From: Aselliscus stoliczkanus
Taxonomy: Eukaryota > Chordata > Mammalia > Chiroptera > Hipposideridae
Length of the DNA: 64,000 nt
Direction of reading: 5' to 3'
Assembly (NCBI GenBank): GCA_033961575.1
Contig: CM066731.1
Location: 58,805,501 to 58,869,500, forward strand
A program made the translations under genes and the position numbers. The notes beneath the pieces were generated by a model. That model did not search any database. It was not told the origin of the DNA and was given only the letters and a program-made list of their open reading frames with translations. Below are positions 22,985-34,394 of this stretch, one piece after another. Numbering within the stretch: position 1 is the first letter of the stretch; every line of letters begins with the position of its first letter.

Positions 22985-25900
22985 TTTATCCTTTTTTTAA
23001 AAAGAACTTGTAAATTTAGTTGTGGGTAGTCTGCCTCAGTTCATGACAAATTCCCACATGTGCCCCTGCAATGTCCTTGTTCATTTATTTTATTTAGTTA
23101 TTTTTTCCCTTTCATCCTCTATTTGTACTTTCTTCTTACTCTCCATATATGCATTCACAGTAATGCATTTGAACTTTTTAAAAACTATAATTATTTTTTC
23201 AGTGTTACAAAAATTTCCTTTTGGAATTTTGATTGGAATTGCATTTAATCTATAGATCAATGTAGTGTAGCTCTCTATGCAACTTTTATAACTTTTAATT
23301 TGTGTTTATGTGTTTGTCCATAAAGACCTGAGATTTCATTAAATTAATTCCTGGATAAAGTATTGTTTAATTTTCATTGTCATTGTATCATTTTTTTTAA
23401 AAGCTGATTGGTTTTTGCTAGCAGATAGGAATGGTTTTGAGTTTCATATGTTAATGTTTTATCCTTTAAACCTACTGAAATCTCTTTATTCTAGTTGTGT
23501 ATTAAATGTTAGGCTTCCTCTGTAGTTTATTAAATGCATAATTTCATTTTTACCTCTTCTTTTTTAATCCTTATGTCAGAATCCTTGGTTCTTTTTCTTA
23601 TTTTCTTTTACATGTTGAATAATAGCAATCATGGTGGGTGTCATTGTTTTGCCCCCATTCCTAAAGGGAACACATATAAAGCTATCTCTTAAATGTCATG
23701 TTTGTTGTAAAGCTTTGGCATTTAACCTTTATTAAGTTACACATTCTTCTTCTATTATTTTTCCTGAGAGTTGTTGATCAGGAGCATTTGTTAAATTTTA
23801 TTAAATGCTGTTACTACGTCTGTTTTTATCAACATGTGATTTTTCTCCCGATAATCCATTAATGTAATCAATTATGCTGACAGATCTTTATGATGTTGAA
23901 GTTTTGAAATGTAAACTTATTTCATTGTGTCTTTATTATGGTCCTAGTACAGTGTTAAAATCAATTGACTCATCTTTAGCACTTTCATATTTATATTTAT
24001 ATGTGAAATTTAGTTTGTAAATTTTGGCACTGTCCTTATGTTTTAGTCTTTAAAAATGATTTGGATGAGTTTTTTTTCTTTTCTTTTTTTTTTTTTTCTT
24101 TATCTGTTTTCTGAGAGAATTCTGTAATGTAGAGACTCTCTATTAGTGTCATTAAAATTTGGTGGAACCACTTGTAAAAAAATTTCTTTAGCCTGAGGGG
24201 GTTCTGTTTTTACTTGGGTGGAGGGAGATTTTTTTATATGTTATTGTTTAATCTCTTTAGTATTTATTAGTCTAGTAACTTTTTTTTTCTTTAAAAATCT
24301 TTCACTAGTGGCATACAGTTGCTTATAAAACTGGTATTTCTATATTTCCATTTTGTATTTTGTTCATTTGCAACTTTTCTCTCATTTTTTTCTTCTTTCA
24401 TCTTGCCAAAGATTTACCTGACTAGCCTGGTAAGAAAGTATCTTTTTTTTTTTTTAAGATTTTATTGGGGAATTGGGGAAGGGGAACAGTGTTGGGGAAT
24501 CAGGGAAGAGGAACAGACAAGTTGCTCTCCTTTTGTTCAGTCTAGTTGTGGAGGACGTTGCTTCACTGGCCCATGTTGATATCATCATTGTGCTCTTCCC
24601 GGGTGAGGCAGATCGGTCGCCAGCCTCTGAACAGCTGCTCACGGTGGCTCTTGGCAGCTCACACTGGCTGCCGGCCACTCACTGTAGCCTATGGCAGCCC
24701 ACTGCAGCTCCTCTGCAGCCTAAGCTGTTGCCGTTCCCTCAGAGCCACCCAGCTTTAGTTGGAGCTGTTGTTCACCATCTTAGCTGTAGAGGGCAGTGTC
24801 ACTTGTCCTTATATGTGGGATCCGAACCAGGGACCTGCTTCTCAGAGCTGGCATCCCAAGCCAGCTCCTAACCAATGCGCCGCTTGGCCGGTCCAGAAAG
24901 TATCTTTTAGTTTTATTAATTGTGTCTCTTTTGTTATTGTTTGTTTTCTATTATGTTGATTTGTGACCTAGTCTTTATTATTTTATTTCTTCTAGTATCC
25001 TCAGATTTATTATCTTGTAGTTATATGAGGCTTAGTTCATTCTTGTTTTTTAATAAGCTCATTCAACTCTTTAATATTCCTTAAGTGTTAATTTAGTTTT
25101 GACATATAATGCCTCACTTTAATTTGGTTTTAACTATTGTTTAATTTCCTCAAGTGAAGGGTTATTTAATAGTGATTCATTTTAATTACAAACATAAGAA
25201 TTTTTTTATTTTATTTTTTTAAAGTATCCTTTTTCAGGGCACAGTTTCAACACTCATTCATTGGTGTTTATTGAATGTCTTATCCATGGAAGATTTTTTA
25301 AAAAATGTTTAAATGTGCCTATTCTCTGCTTGAGAATGTAAAGTTCTCTATATCCATATGTTGAGTATACTAAATATGCTTTCAGATATTCTGCTTCTTT
25401 TTTGGTCTTCTCGATCTATCAGTATCTACATTTATTTATCTCTTCCTTTAATTCTGTCAGATGTTACTTTACATCTTTAAAGATGATATTAGATCTGCAA
25501 AAGAGGATAATGATTATATTTCTTGATCTGTTCCCCTTTCCCTGTTAAGATTTTTTTCTATATTAAATTCTGTTTTATTGAAAAATTTTTAAATGGGTAC
25601 TTGAAAATTTATTATTCATATCTTAATGGTTTATTATTTTATATCTTTATGTTCTGCCTTCCTGTACTTTTTAAAAAAATATTTATGGTTTTTTGCCATT
25701 ATGATTCTGGATCTTTTAAAAATCCAAACTGAAAGTCTTGGTCTTTGAGCAGTGAATTAACCCATCACCTTCATTGAATCGCACTTCCATCAAAATATAT
25801 TTATGCTACCTTATTTTGAATTTTCTGTTTATCATTATTTTTTTAATCTCCTTACACATTTTCAATAGGAAGGATCAATTTTACTCCTATTCATTTAAAA

Positions 25901-27060
25901 TGTGTATCTTCTGTTTTTACCTTCTGGTGTTTCCTTTATTTTATTAAGATTAATGCATATTTTTATCTTTTCATACCAATTTTTAAGCTAAGACAAGTAT
26001 GTTTGCTTGCTTTCATTTCCTCAGAGCTTCCAACTTTACTCATTGGCTGGGTTCATGTGGTTTGTTTGTTTTTTTTCAGTTCTTCATTTTTTTTCACTTA
26101 TACACTTTGTTTATTTACAATAATGAACTCTTTTAAATAATTAACTTAAACCTCCTAAACACTTTTGCCATCCTCTTTGACTCATTTATTTCTTTGTTGG
26201 GTATTTCTCTCTAATAGTTCTTTCAAAGAAGATCTTTGGATGATAAATTGTAAGGGCTTATGTTTTTAAAAATATCATTTAAATAATGTTTGCCCTTACA
26301 TTAAGTCAATGATGATATAATTTCTAGTATGAAATGTTTTTCTTCAAAAATATGTAACTATGATTAATGTTGGGAAGTCTGATGCTATTTTGATTGTTTC
26401 TTGTAGATAATCTACTTTTGCCTCTCAAAGCTATTAGAATTTTCTTTGTTCTTAAGGATTTTACATTTCCCTATGTTTCTATAATGTATCTATTCCTTTT
26501 GCAAATCATTTAGATCTGAGGTCTTGCATGTTTAAGGAAAATTTCAGGCATTGTTTCTTCAAATATTAACTCCTTTCTATTCTCTTCAACTAAGACCTCC
26601 ATTTTACAGAAATCAATGTATTCTCCATATGTCTTAATATTTTCCTGTTCTTTTCATCTCTTTACCCTTCCTCAAACATTCTGGCAGAGAACCTTAAAAT
26701 TGTTTCCAGAATAATAATTGATTCTTTGCTTGTATCTATGCTTATATTTAACAAATTCAGTTGTTTATTGCAATACTGTATTCCTTGTTATTGTGTCCAA
26801 TGTCTTCAAATGGTCTTTTTTTTTTTCTTCTACTTGTTTTTGCTACGTGTTTCCAATATCTTCCTTTATCCTGTGGACCACCATTATGTACCTTAAGAAT
26901 GTTGTTCCTTTTTGGTCTTTTAATTCTACTTCCTTTGGTATAGATTATCTAGTTTGTGTGTTTCTTTTTATTGTACTTATGTGCCTTGAATGCCATGATA
27001 ATTCTTTTTCTATGAGTGTATATATTCCCCTTGTCTAACTTGATTGATATCTAGGCAGAG
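22985..27060 (-). mobile_element. ancient L1 (L1M-type), ORF2 to ORF1
   Basis: About 4 kb of T-rich plus strand that is the antisense of an old LINE-1. ORF2 antisense is seen at 23225-23262 (GATTGGAATTGCATTTAATC TATAGATC), 24180-24290 and 24895-25090. ORF1-like antisense lies around 26390-26720, where TTTCTTCAAATATTAACTCC is typical. The 5' side of the L1 is to the right. All frames are broken, so this is a fossil. A long SINE is inserted at 24447-24894 with a clean duplication. Subfamily not assigned; parts may belong to more than one old insertion. Confidence 0.7.
24447..24894 (-). mobile_element. long GGCCGGCC-head SINE
   Basis: Full-length long form, about 448 bp, inserted in the ancient L1. 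Minus-strand reading: GGACCGGCCAAGCGGCGCAT head, GGTTCGGATCCC B-box, CACTGCCCTCTACAGCTAAG junction, a body rich in AGTGAGTGGCCGGCAGCCAG-type sequence, then a tail with CCTCCACAACTAGACTGAAC and CAATAAAATCTTAAAAA. Target duplications AGAAAGTATCTTTT are perfect at 24433-24446 and 24895-24908. Minus- and plus-strand open frames inside it are artefacts. Confidence 0.88.
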
Positions 27061-27361
27061 TAGCAAATGCCCAGCCCTCATCTTCAAGTAAATTTAGGGA
27101 GTTGAGGATGGAAGTGGGATAAATAACTTCAGTGTTGTACTATGAGCCCAACCACTCTCCTCATCAGATAATCATATTCCTTAGATACTCCATTCTCTAG
27201 GGCCTCTTTTGTCTTATGTTTATATATCATGGCCTTCCTCTGAATATTTACTTTTAGCCATTAATATATGTGTTCTTCTAATGTAGACATTGTTGTCAAA
27301 CACTATGAAAGGGCATAGATTTTTACCCTACTTTCAAACCAATACATAATCTGCTACAGTT
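27061..27361. other. unannotated sequence
   Basis: Junction stretch between the old L1 and the LTR-like repeat; no element recognised. Confidence 0.4.
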
Positions 27362-27815
27362 TTATGGATGTTGGCAGAAGACACGAGACGCCTGTATTAG
27401 AGACAAAGGCCAGCTTATTGCTCATAACAGTAGCACAGCTAGAGTATCAGCATTTTCCTATGCTAACTCCTCATACCTCAATTCCCACAGGGGACATGAT
27501 GAGGCCAGGTGACACCTGCACATATGTGGGTTGTGTACAGGAAATTAACCCTAAGCCTAGGCAACTCTTGTCTTCTATAATGGGCTGCAAGCAAATCTAC
27601 CCAACTTTTGTCCTGGAGGGAGATATCATCTGGTAAACAATCCTGCCTCCTGCACCTGAGTGATATATCTCTATGTTCCAAGGCTATTTACTATTCAAAC
27701 ACCCTTGGAGAGATAACTCAGGACAAAAGCCTGTCAAGATATGCAGAAACAGAATTGTTCCTGAATGTGGGTGATAATCAATTCAAAGAATTTCCCAAAT
27801 ATGTATAGTTATGGA
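27362..27815. mobile_element. old LTR-like repeat, copy A
   Basis: Shares an ordered series of blocks with 61020-61390: a GATGTTGGCAGAAGACACGA start (GATGCTGGTGGAAGACGTGA in the other copy), a 'ctattta...aaacaccc' block, and a GATATGCAGAAACAGAATTG block (GATATGTGGAAACATGAGCA). This makes it a dispersed repeat, most likely an ERVL-class LTR. Family not named; open frames inside are incidental. Confidence 0.5.
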
Positions 27816-28033
27816 CCCTAAGTGCACATATGGTTGCTCTGAATCATTTAAAATATTTTTTCCGTTGTATAGCTGAGTGTTGAAAGTTGATTTCTTCACT
27901 CTTAAGTAAAATAATGTCTTGCAGTTGTATTGTTCCTTGGAATGATGTACTTTCAAAGCCACATTTCACATGGAGGTGGAAACTCTATGATTTTACCAGG
28001 AATTCTTAACTAGCCCACCATCCTCTTCACAAA

Positions 28034-28078
28034 TAGACAATGGCTGAGTGTCTCAGAGTTTTACTCAGCCATTGTCTA
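28034..28078. repeat. perfect 15-bp inverted repeat (hairpin)
   Basis: TAGACAATGGCTGAG at 28034-28048 and its exact reverse complement CTCAGCCATTGTCTA at 28064-28078, separated by a 15-base loop. No surrounding MITE or SINE ends were recognised. Confidence 0.9.
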
Positions 28079-29959
28079 AAAAGCCAAACATAGGTGAAGT
28101 CTGAATCATTTCAAAGAGAATGCTTTCTAAAAAGTACAAAGCACTAATGAAATTCAGAGGGAAGCCCTCAAATTAGAACCCTGACCTTAGAACATCAGAG
28201 AACTTCAGGTGAACCTACTCTCATGAGTGTGTTCCTGAGATCAGAATACCCCCCATGGGAGAAAGAGTGCGGGTGACACAAAGAGAAGTATTGTGTCAGT
28301 TGAGTGGCAAGTGACGAGCTTCTCAAGTGTTTGAGTGGGTCACATGCGCACTCTCATATGGCCTACAGATTGGCTTTCTAGTGGCCGATTTTTTATATAT
28401 GTATGAAATAAGATGTTTATTTTAAAATTATTTTATAGGGAATCTTTATCCTTTAAACAAAGGCCCTCATCCATGTGCTTGGAAGAGTGGTTGAACTATA
28501 AGGCCATGAACTTTACATTGAAAACTCATCTATCTACTTTTTTAAGAAAAAATCCTGGGAAATCAAAGGAACTTAAATAATTTCATCCCGCAGTTCAGAA
28601 AATACATATGCCACATTAGTGTGTGCATGTGTATGTATGCACACGCTGATAAAGGAAATTCAATTGGATTCTTTCCGTCCTTCTTGTGTATCCAAGGAAG
28701 AACCCCCAAAGGAACTCTCTTTGCTAGAAAACTGATACTATAAGAGCAATTTTCCTCATGTTTCAGATAATACTTTTAAAACCACTTTAAGCCTTAAAGT
28801 AATATAACTACTAGGAAAGAGTAACTTTATTCCTGTTTCTTGTCACAGCCTGACAGCCAGTAGCACATATGTCTTAGTTCTAGCTTTGTTTATACTGATA
28901 TGAAAAAAAAAAAAAGTGAAGGTGGTGAATACTTTATTTTAAAATGAGAAAGTTTCACTTTCTTCCCATAACTAGTTAGATTTAAGCACTTTTGAATTAT
29001 GACCTTCCCTTTTTTTCCTTACTACATTCAAGAATTAACATTTTGACAGAACTGCGATAAAGTAATTTACAAATTCAAAATAATGTTCATCGTTTTTAAA
29101 AATTAAAAAGTACTATTAAGGTAAGGTGACCACTTGAACATATTTAAACAACTCCCACTTTTCTCATTCCCTCCCATACCAGTCAAAATAAACAGTGCAC
29201 TGACAACCAAAGAGGAGGGCCACTGATTTCCATAATCCTTGAAGCGTTTCTGCTAGAAATAAAACAGCTGAGATCAAAATAAAGACTCCACAGATCAGCT
29301 TCAGCTTTCCCCCCTAGACAGTAATACACTGTCTGATTAATATCCCCAAAATGTCTAAATGGAGCATGAGATACATGATATTCTAACAACATACCATCTG
29401 GATTACTTTTGCTACAGAGATTAAAGACAATGGGTACCAATGATTTTTGGGGGCCCAAAGTTTATAGGAGTTGTCCCTGGTGTGGAAAGGTTAATGGCTC
29501 AAAGAAAATAGCACCAGTGGGAAGACTCCACAGCACCGCTAATCTTGCTGACATGGATAAAGAAATCTGCATCATGGCCTTAGGGTATCAACAAACAAAA
29601 AGAAGAAACTGGGGGCCAGATGAAGAGATCGGTCTCCTATGACTACCTGTGGCACCGTCTCATCCCATCTCTAAGACGGTTGGTTCATTGAATATACTAT
29701 AGAAATTTTCTTCTATAAGACCTTCCTTTTCAGATGTGAAATGAGGATTCTGATAGTGATTGAGTGGAGAATGAAGAAACCCAGTGAGAACCTATTAAAT
29801 CTGGATAGAAAATCTTCAAGACATTATGTTAAAGAAAAGTGAAAATGTTCTAAATCATAAAATAAGTAGGAGAACCTAATATGCAAAAGAGGAGGATTTT
29901 CTGTTGATGAACTGACAAGAAAGATATACTATATAAGAGATAGGTAAAACTCAGACATT
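28079..29959. other. unannotated unique sequence
   Basis: No named repeat. Around 29180-29645 two partly overlapping open frames (91 codons minus, 77 codons plus) occur in slightly GC-richer sequence; neither has recognisable motifs or splice signals I would trust. Confidence 0.35.
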
Positions 29960-30387
29960 TACTTTACTCTCAAAATAGAGAAAGAAAAATGGCATTCATT
30001 TATGAAATGAGATAAAATGAATATAAAAAGACAAAAATGGGGAAATTTAAATGGAACTGAAGAGAGAAAGGAAAACTAAAATGGGAATTAAACAACATTA
30101 GATCAATAAACAAAGAACAATATTATTTCTATACATTAGCAGCAAAAGAAAAAAAAAAAGGAAGAAAAGTAACCCAAAATACACTTAAGATAGCATTAAA
30201 GACATAAAATATTCAGAAATAAATTTAACAAAATTGTAAAAGAGTCTACACTAAATGCATTTCTGAGAGAGAGTAAAGAAAACCCAAATAGAAACACACT
30301 TCATGTTCATGAATTGAAGGAGTCAATCTTAAAATGTCAGTATAGGTTTAATGCAAGCCCAGCGAAAATCCCAACTGTCTATTTCAC

Positions 30388-30688
30388 GGGTTGGTAAACT
30401 TTTGAGACGGAAGAGCCGCCAGGGATCAGCAAACTGCGCGGCTCACGAACGTGTGGCTCTGAAGTACAATTGAAAATGAAAATAAAACTATCATAGTTTC
30501 ATTTATAAAAATTTTAAAGGATATTCACATAATGGTGATTATATAAAAATATATTTATGGCTCTCAAATAATTTTTAAATTGTTGTGAGGGACATGATTG
30601 GCTCTTCCAGGGGTCAGCAAACTTTTGAGACAGAATGTACCCAAAGAGCAGGATGTGGCTCGCGAGCCTGTTTGCTGACCCCTGGTGT
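30388..30688. mobile_element. hAT-type MITE inside L1
   Basis: Nonautonomous hAT-like element of about 300 bp. The ends resemble CAGGGGTCAGCAAACTTTTG: a diverged form at the left (CGGGTTGGTAAACTTTTGAG) and its complement GTTTGCTGACCCCTGG at the right. Within are GTGTGGCTCTGAAG, GTGGCTCGCGAGCC and a further full terminal-like CCAGGGGTCAGCAAACTTTT near 30608. It splits the L1 reading. The 8-bp target duplication was not resolved. Confidence 0.7.
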
Positions 30689-31246
30689 AGTTATAGAAAT
30701 TTGACAAGCCAGTACTAAAATTTGTATGGAAACACAATGTCCTAGATATCCAAAAAAGGAATCTTGCAAAAGGACAAAGTGGAGGACTCATTCTACCTGA
30801 GTTCAATATTTATAGGCTACAGGAATAAATTCAGTAGTGTACTAGGATTGGAACAGAAAAATAGGACGATGGAAAAAAAATAGAGGGCCTAGAAATGGAC
30901 CTGTGTGAAAATGTTTAAATGAGTTTTACTTAATAAAATTGAAATTGGACTTTTCCTTTCACAATATACAAAAATGAATTCAAAATATATTATAGTCCTA
31001 AATGTAAAACCTAAAACTATAAAACTTCTAGTGAAAATATAGGATAATATATTCATGGCCTGGGGAAACAAAGATTTTTTAGAGTGGACATAGAACACAT
31101 CAATCATTTAAAAAGTAATAAGTGGAACAGCATCAAAATTGGAAAGTTCTGCTTATCAAAATCTACCTTTTAGAAAATAAAAAGGAAAAAGGAAAAATAT
31201 ATACATGCAAACACATATATGTCAAAAGAATATCTAAAAAACTTTA

Positions 31247-31339
31247 GAGCCGGCCGAGTGGCACAGTGGTTAAGCACTGGCTTGAGAAGCCAGTGGCCCC
31301 GGTTCGGTCCCATATATGAGGGCCAGTGACACTGCCCTA

Positions 31340-31366
<27 letters not shown>
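31247..31366 (+). mobile_element. short GGCCGGCC-head SINE
   Basis: Third short copy, plus strand. It starts GCCGGCCGAGTGGCACAGTG and contains GGTTCGGTCCCATATATGAG and GGGCCAGTGACACTGCCCT, followed directly by an uninterrupted poly(A) of about 28 bases (31339-31366). AACTTTA-type sequence on both sides (about 31240-31246 and 31368-31374) is the target duplication. The long pure A tail suggests a recent insertion. Confidence 0.85.
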
Positions 31367-31371
<5 letters not shown>

Positions 31372-31559
31372 TTAATACCTTATAATAAAATTATGACACC
31401 CTCCTCCCTAAAATGGGGAAAACTTAGACATTTTATAAAAGATACACTGATGGCCAATAAGGACATGAAAATAATGGTCTATGGAATTAGGTAGTGTAAT
31501 TAGGTAGTGTTACAATTTCTGTGCCAACCATTAAATATGAGTTAAAGAACTCCTGATGA

Positions 31560-32390
31560 AGATAGACTATTATTTTTACCTTACCATTGTTCTTCTTTCC
31601 TTTCTGAAGTTCTAGTTCTAATTCTGTTATCATTTTCTGTCTGTTTAGAGAAGTTCCTCTAGCCATCCTTTAAGGGTAGGTTTCCTAGCAATACATTCTC
31701 TTAATTTTCCTTCACCAGAGGATGCTGTTATTTCTAATGTATGTTATTGACTGATACAGGTTGCAGTTGACTGTTACTTTCATGGCATGAAAAATGTTGT
31801 CACTTTCTTCTGGTGTTCATGATTTTAAATAAGAAATCCACCATCCTCTGAGTTGGTGTATGCTAAGTTATGTGGCATTTCTTTCTAGCTGCTTTCAAGG
31901 TTTTTTTCTTGGTCTTTAGTTTTCAGAAGTTTATGTTGTATACTATTATGGATTTCTTTGAGTTTATAGTATTTAGGATTTGCTCATAGTCTTTAATTTG
32001 TAGTTTTATGCTTTTAGCAAAATTTGGAATGTTTTCAACCATTATTTCTTCAAATAGTTGTTTAATCTTCCCCCTGCACAATCTCTGAGGAAACTATACA
32101 TGTTAACTTTTTGTTATTGTTACACAGATCTCTGAAACTGTTCATTTTTTTCCCTAGTCTCTTTTCGTCTCTGTTTTCAGATTAGATAAATTCTATTTAT
32201 CTATCCTCAAATTTACTGATTCTGTCCTCCATAGTCTCTACTCTGCTATTGGACCCATCCAGCAAGATTTTTATTTCAGTTATTATATTTTTCACTTCTA
32301 TCATTATTTGCTTGATTCTCAATGAGCTACTATGTCTTTGCTGAGGTTTTCTATTTCTTTTGTTTGATTCAAGAAGCAGTCAGCATGATC
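31560..32390 (-). mobile_element. ancient L1 ORF1-region fragment
   Basis: Plus strand is the antisense of an old LINE-1 ORF1 region: CACTTTCTTCTGGTGTTCAT, CCATTATTTCTTCAAATAGT, then ATCCTCAAATTTACTGATTC and TTATTTCAGTTATTATATTT. Heavily diverged. Distinct from and older than the L1 that begins near 32535. Confidence 0.6.
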
Positions 32391-32515
32391 AGTCCAGCAA
32401 CCATCTGACACTGTACCATGCTAACACAATATTATTGACTATATTCCCTATGCTGTACATTACATCCTCATGACTTACTTGTTTTATACCTGGAAATTTG
32501 GACCTCTTATCCCCT
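32390..32515 (-). mobile_element. detached L1 3'-UTR fragment
   Basis: ATATTATTGACTATATTCCC then TATGCTGTACATTACATCCT match the 3'-UTR blocks inside the neighbouring L1 (near 32684 and 32855). It is outside the L1 3' boundary near 32535, so it is a separate partial copy or an extra duplicate. Confidence 0.6.
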
Positions 32516-32670
32516 TTCACCTTTCCCTGTCTTTTTAAAATTTTTCATTTACAGTTGACATTCAATATTATTTTACACTAATTTCAGGTGTACAGGTTAG
32601 TGGTTAGACATTTATCTAATTTAAGAAGTGATCCCCTGACTAGTCTAGTACTTACATACCTGGCAATATA

Positions 32671-33000
32671 CATAGTTATTACCATATTATTGACTATATC
32701 CCTATGCTGTACTTTACATCCCCATGACTGTTTTGTAAGTACCCATTTGGCCTTCTTAATCCCTTCACTTTTTTCACCCTGCGCCCAACCCTCTTCTATC
32801 TATTACCCTGATAAATCTCATACCTTTCCAATGCCATACATAGTTATTACAATATTGCTGACTATATTCCTTATGCTATATCCTACATCCCCATCACTAT
32901 TGTGTAACAACCAATTTGTACTTCTTAACCTTCTTTGTCACCCACCCTTCCAACCCCCCTCCCATCTGACAACCATCAAAATGTTCTCTATATCTATGAG
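32671..33000 (-). repeat. tandem duplication in L1 3' UTR
   Basis: A block starting CATAGTTATTACCATATTAT at 32671 is repeated, diverged, from CATAGTTATTACAATATTGC at 32839, a period of about 168 bp. Each unit continues through GACTATATTCC, a TTACATCCCCATCAC-like phrase and a pyrimidine-rich stretch with CACCC. Confidence 0.7.
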
Positions 33001-33060
33001 TTTGTTTCTGTTTTTGTTGTTGTTATTGTTGTTGTTCTTTAGATTACACATATAAGCAAA

Positions 33061-33343
33061 ATCATATCACATCTGTCCTTCTCTGTCTGATATATTCCAA
33101 GCAGCACAACACCCTCCAGGTCCATCCATGCTGCCACAGATGTCAAGAACCCACTGCCATCCATGGCCAAGCAATATTCCATTGTATATATGTACCACCT
33201 CCATTCTTATGTCAAAGGACACCCAGGCTGCCTCCTTGTTTTGGCTATTGTAAACAATGCTGCAATGAACATATGGATGCACACATCCTCTTGAAGTAGC
33301 ATTTGGTTTTCTTTAGATAAATACCCAGAAGTGGAATTACTGG
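33061..33343 (-). pseudogene. L1 ORF2 C-terminal remnant
   Basis: C-terminal end of the L1 ORF2 protein. On the minus strand it reads YLSKENQMLLQ and, after a frame change, MHPYVHCSIVYNSQNKE; the same segment in other L1s ends ORF2 just before the 3' UTR. Stops and frame changes show it is dead. It abuts the ORF2 N-terminal segment at about 33344. Confidence 0.75.
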
Positions 33344-33344
33344 G

Positions 33345-33540
33345 TCCTTCTCTGTCTCTTGTTATAGCCTTTGTTTTAAAGTCTATTTCGCCTGGTATGT
33401 GTCTTTCAATCTGAAGTGAGTCTCTTATAGGCGGCATATGTATGGGTCTTGTTTTCTTATTTATTCAGCCATCCTCTTTTGATTGGAGTATTTAATCCAT
33501 TTACATTGAAAGTAATTGTTGATAGATATGTAGTTATTGC
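33345..33540 (-). pseudogene. L1 ORF2 N-terminal (endonuclease) remnant
   Basis: The start of ORF2, the apurinic-endonuclease domain. On the minus strand it reads FNVNGLNTPIKR near its beginning, then IDFKTKAITRDREG immediately before the junction. In other L1s these two motifs are further apart, so about 90 bp are also missing between them (around 33398). In-frame stops are present. Confidence 0.7.
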
Positions 33541-33589
33541 CATTTTGTTATTCATATTTTTGGTTTTTCTTTTTTTTTTCATCTTAAAG

Positions 33590-34370
33590 AAGTCCCTCTA
33601 AGATTTCTTATAATACTAGTTTGGTGAAGAAGTCCTTTAGCTTTTTCTTGTCTGGGAAGCTCTTTATCTGTCCTTAGATTCTAAATGATAGCTTTGTTGA
33701 ATAGAGTAATCTTAGCCATAGGACCTTGCTTTTTATCACTTTGAATATCTCATGCTAATTTCTTCTGGCCTGCAAAGTTTCTGTTGAAAAATCAGCTAGT
33801 AGTTGTATGGCTGCTTCCTTATAGGTAACTAACTGCTTTTCTCTTACTGCTTTTAAGATTCTCTCTTTGTCTTTAACCTTTGGCGTTTTAATTATGATGT
33901 GTCTTGGTGTTGGCCTCTTTGGGTTCATCTTGTTTGGGACTCTGCACTTCCTGGGCTTGTATGACTATTTCTTCACTAGCTTAGGGAAGTTTCCATCATT
34001 ATATCTTCAAATAGGTTTTTGATTCCTTGCTGTCTCTCTTCTCCTTCTGGCACCCCTATGATGTGAATGTTGGTGCGCTAGATGTTGTCCCAGATGCTAT
34101 CTTATTTTTTGTCATTTTTTTTTTCTTTTTGCTGTTCTGATTGGGTGTTTTCTGCTACTTTGCCTTCTAAATCCCTTGTTTGATCCTCTGCTTCATCTAA
34201 TCTACTGTTGATTCCCTCTAATATAATCTTCATTTCAGTTATTGTATTCTTTATTTCTGACTGGCTATTTCTTATATACTATCTCTTTGTTGATTCTCCC
34301 TGAGATCATTGAGCATCCTGCTAACCATTGTTTTGAACTCTGCATCGGGTAGATGGCTTATCTGCATTTT
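33590..34370 (-). pseudogene. L1 ORF1 remnant
   Basis: Antisense of L1 ORF1, which encodes the RNA-binding, coiled-coil chaperone of the L1 particle. Plus-strand landmarks are TTCTTCTGGCCTGCAAAGTT, GATGTGTCTTGGTGTTGGCC, CCCTATGATGTGAATGTTGG and TTCATTTCAGTTATTGTATT, in the order expected of a reversed ORF1. No frame stays open across it. The start lies near 34370-34400, next to an expanded (TTTTC)n tract. Confidence 0.75.
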
Positions 34371-34394
34371 TGTTTAGTTCTTTTCCTGGAACTT

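Larger units (their letters stand above)
29960..31480 (+). mobile_element. old L1 ORF2 3' part, plus strand
   Basis: A-rich plus-strand LINE-1 remnant. Broken ORF2 reading appears at about 30330-30380 (TATAGGTTTAATGCAAGCCC and CCCAACTGTCTATTTC), continues after a hAT insertion from about 30690 (ATTTGTATGGAAACACAATG), and reappears after a SINE in GATGGCCAATAAGGACATGA near 31450. Many stop codons; a fossil that received two later insertions. Confidence 0.65.

Noticed and set aside
24454..24959. Overlapping open frames on both strands
   Set aside because: They fall inside the long SINE, whose GC-rich body has few stops.
32588..33055. 155-codon plus-strand frame
   Set aside because: It is the antisense of the L1 3' UTR, and the plus strand there is pyrimidine-rich with few stops.
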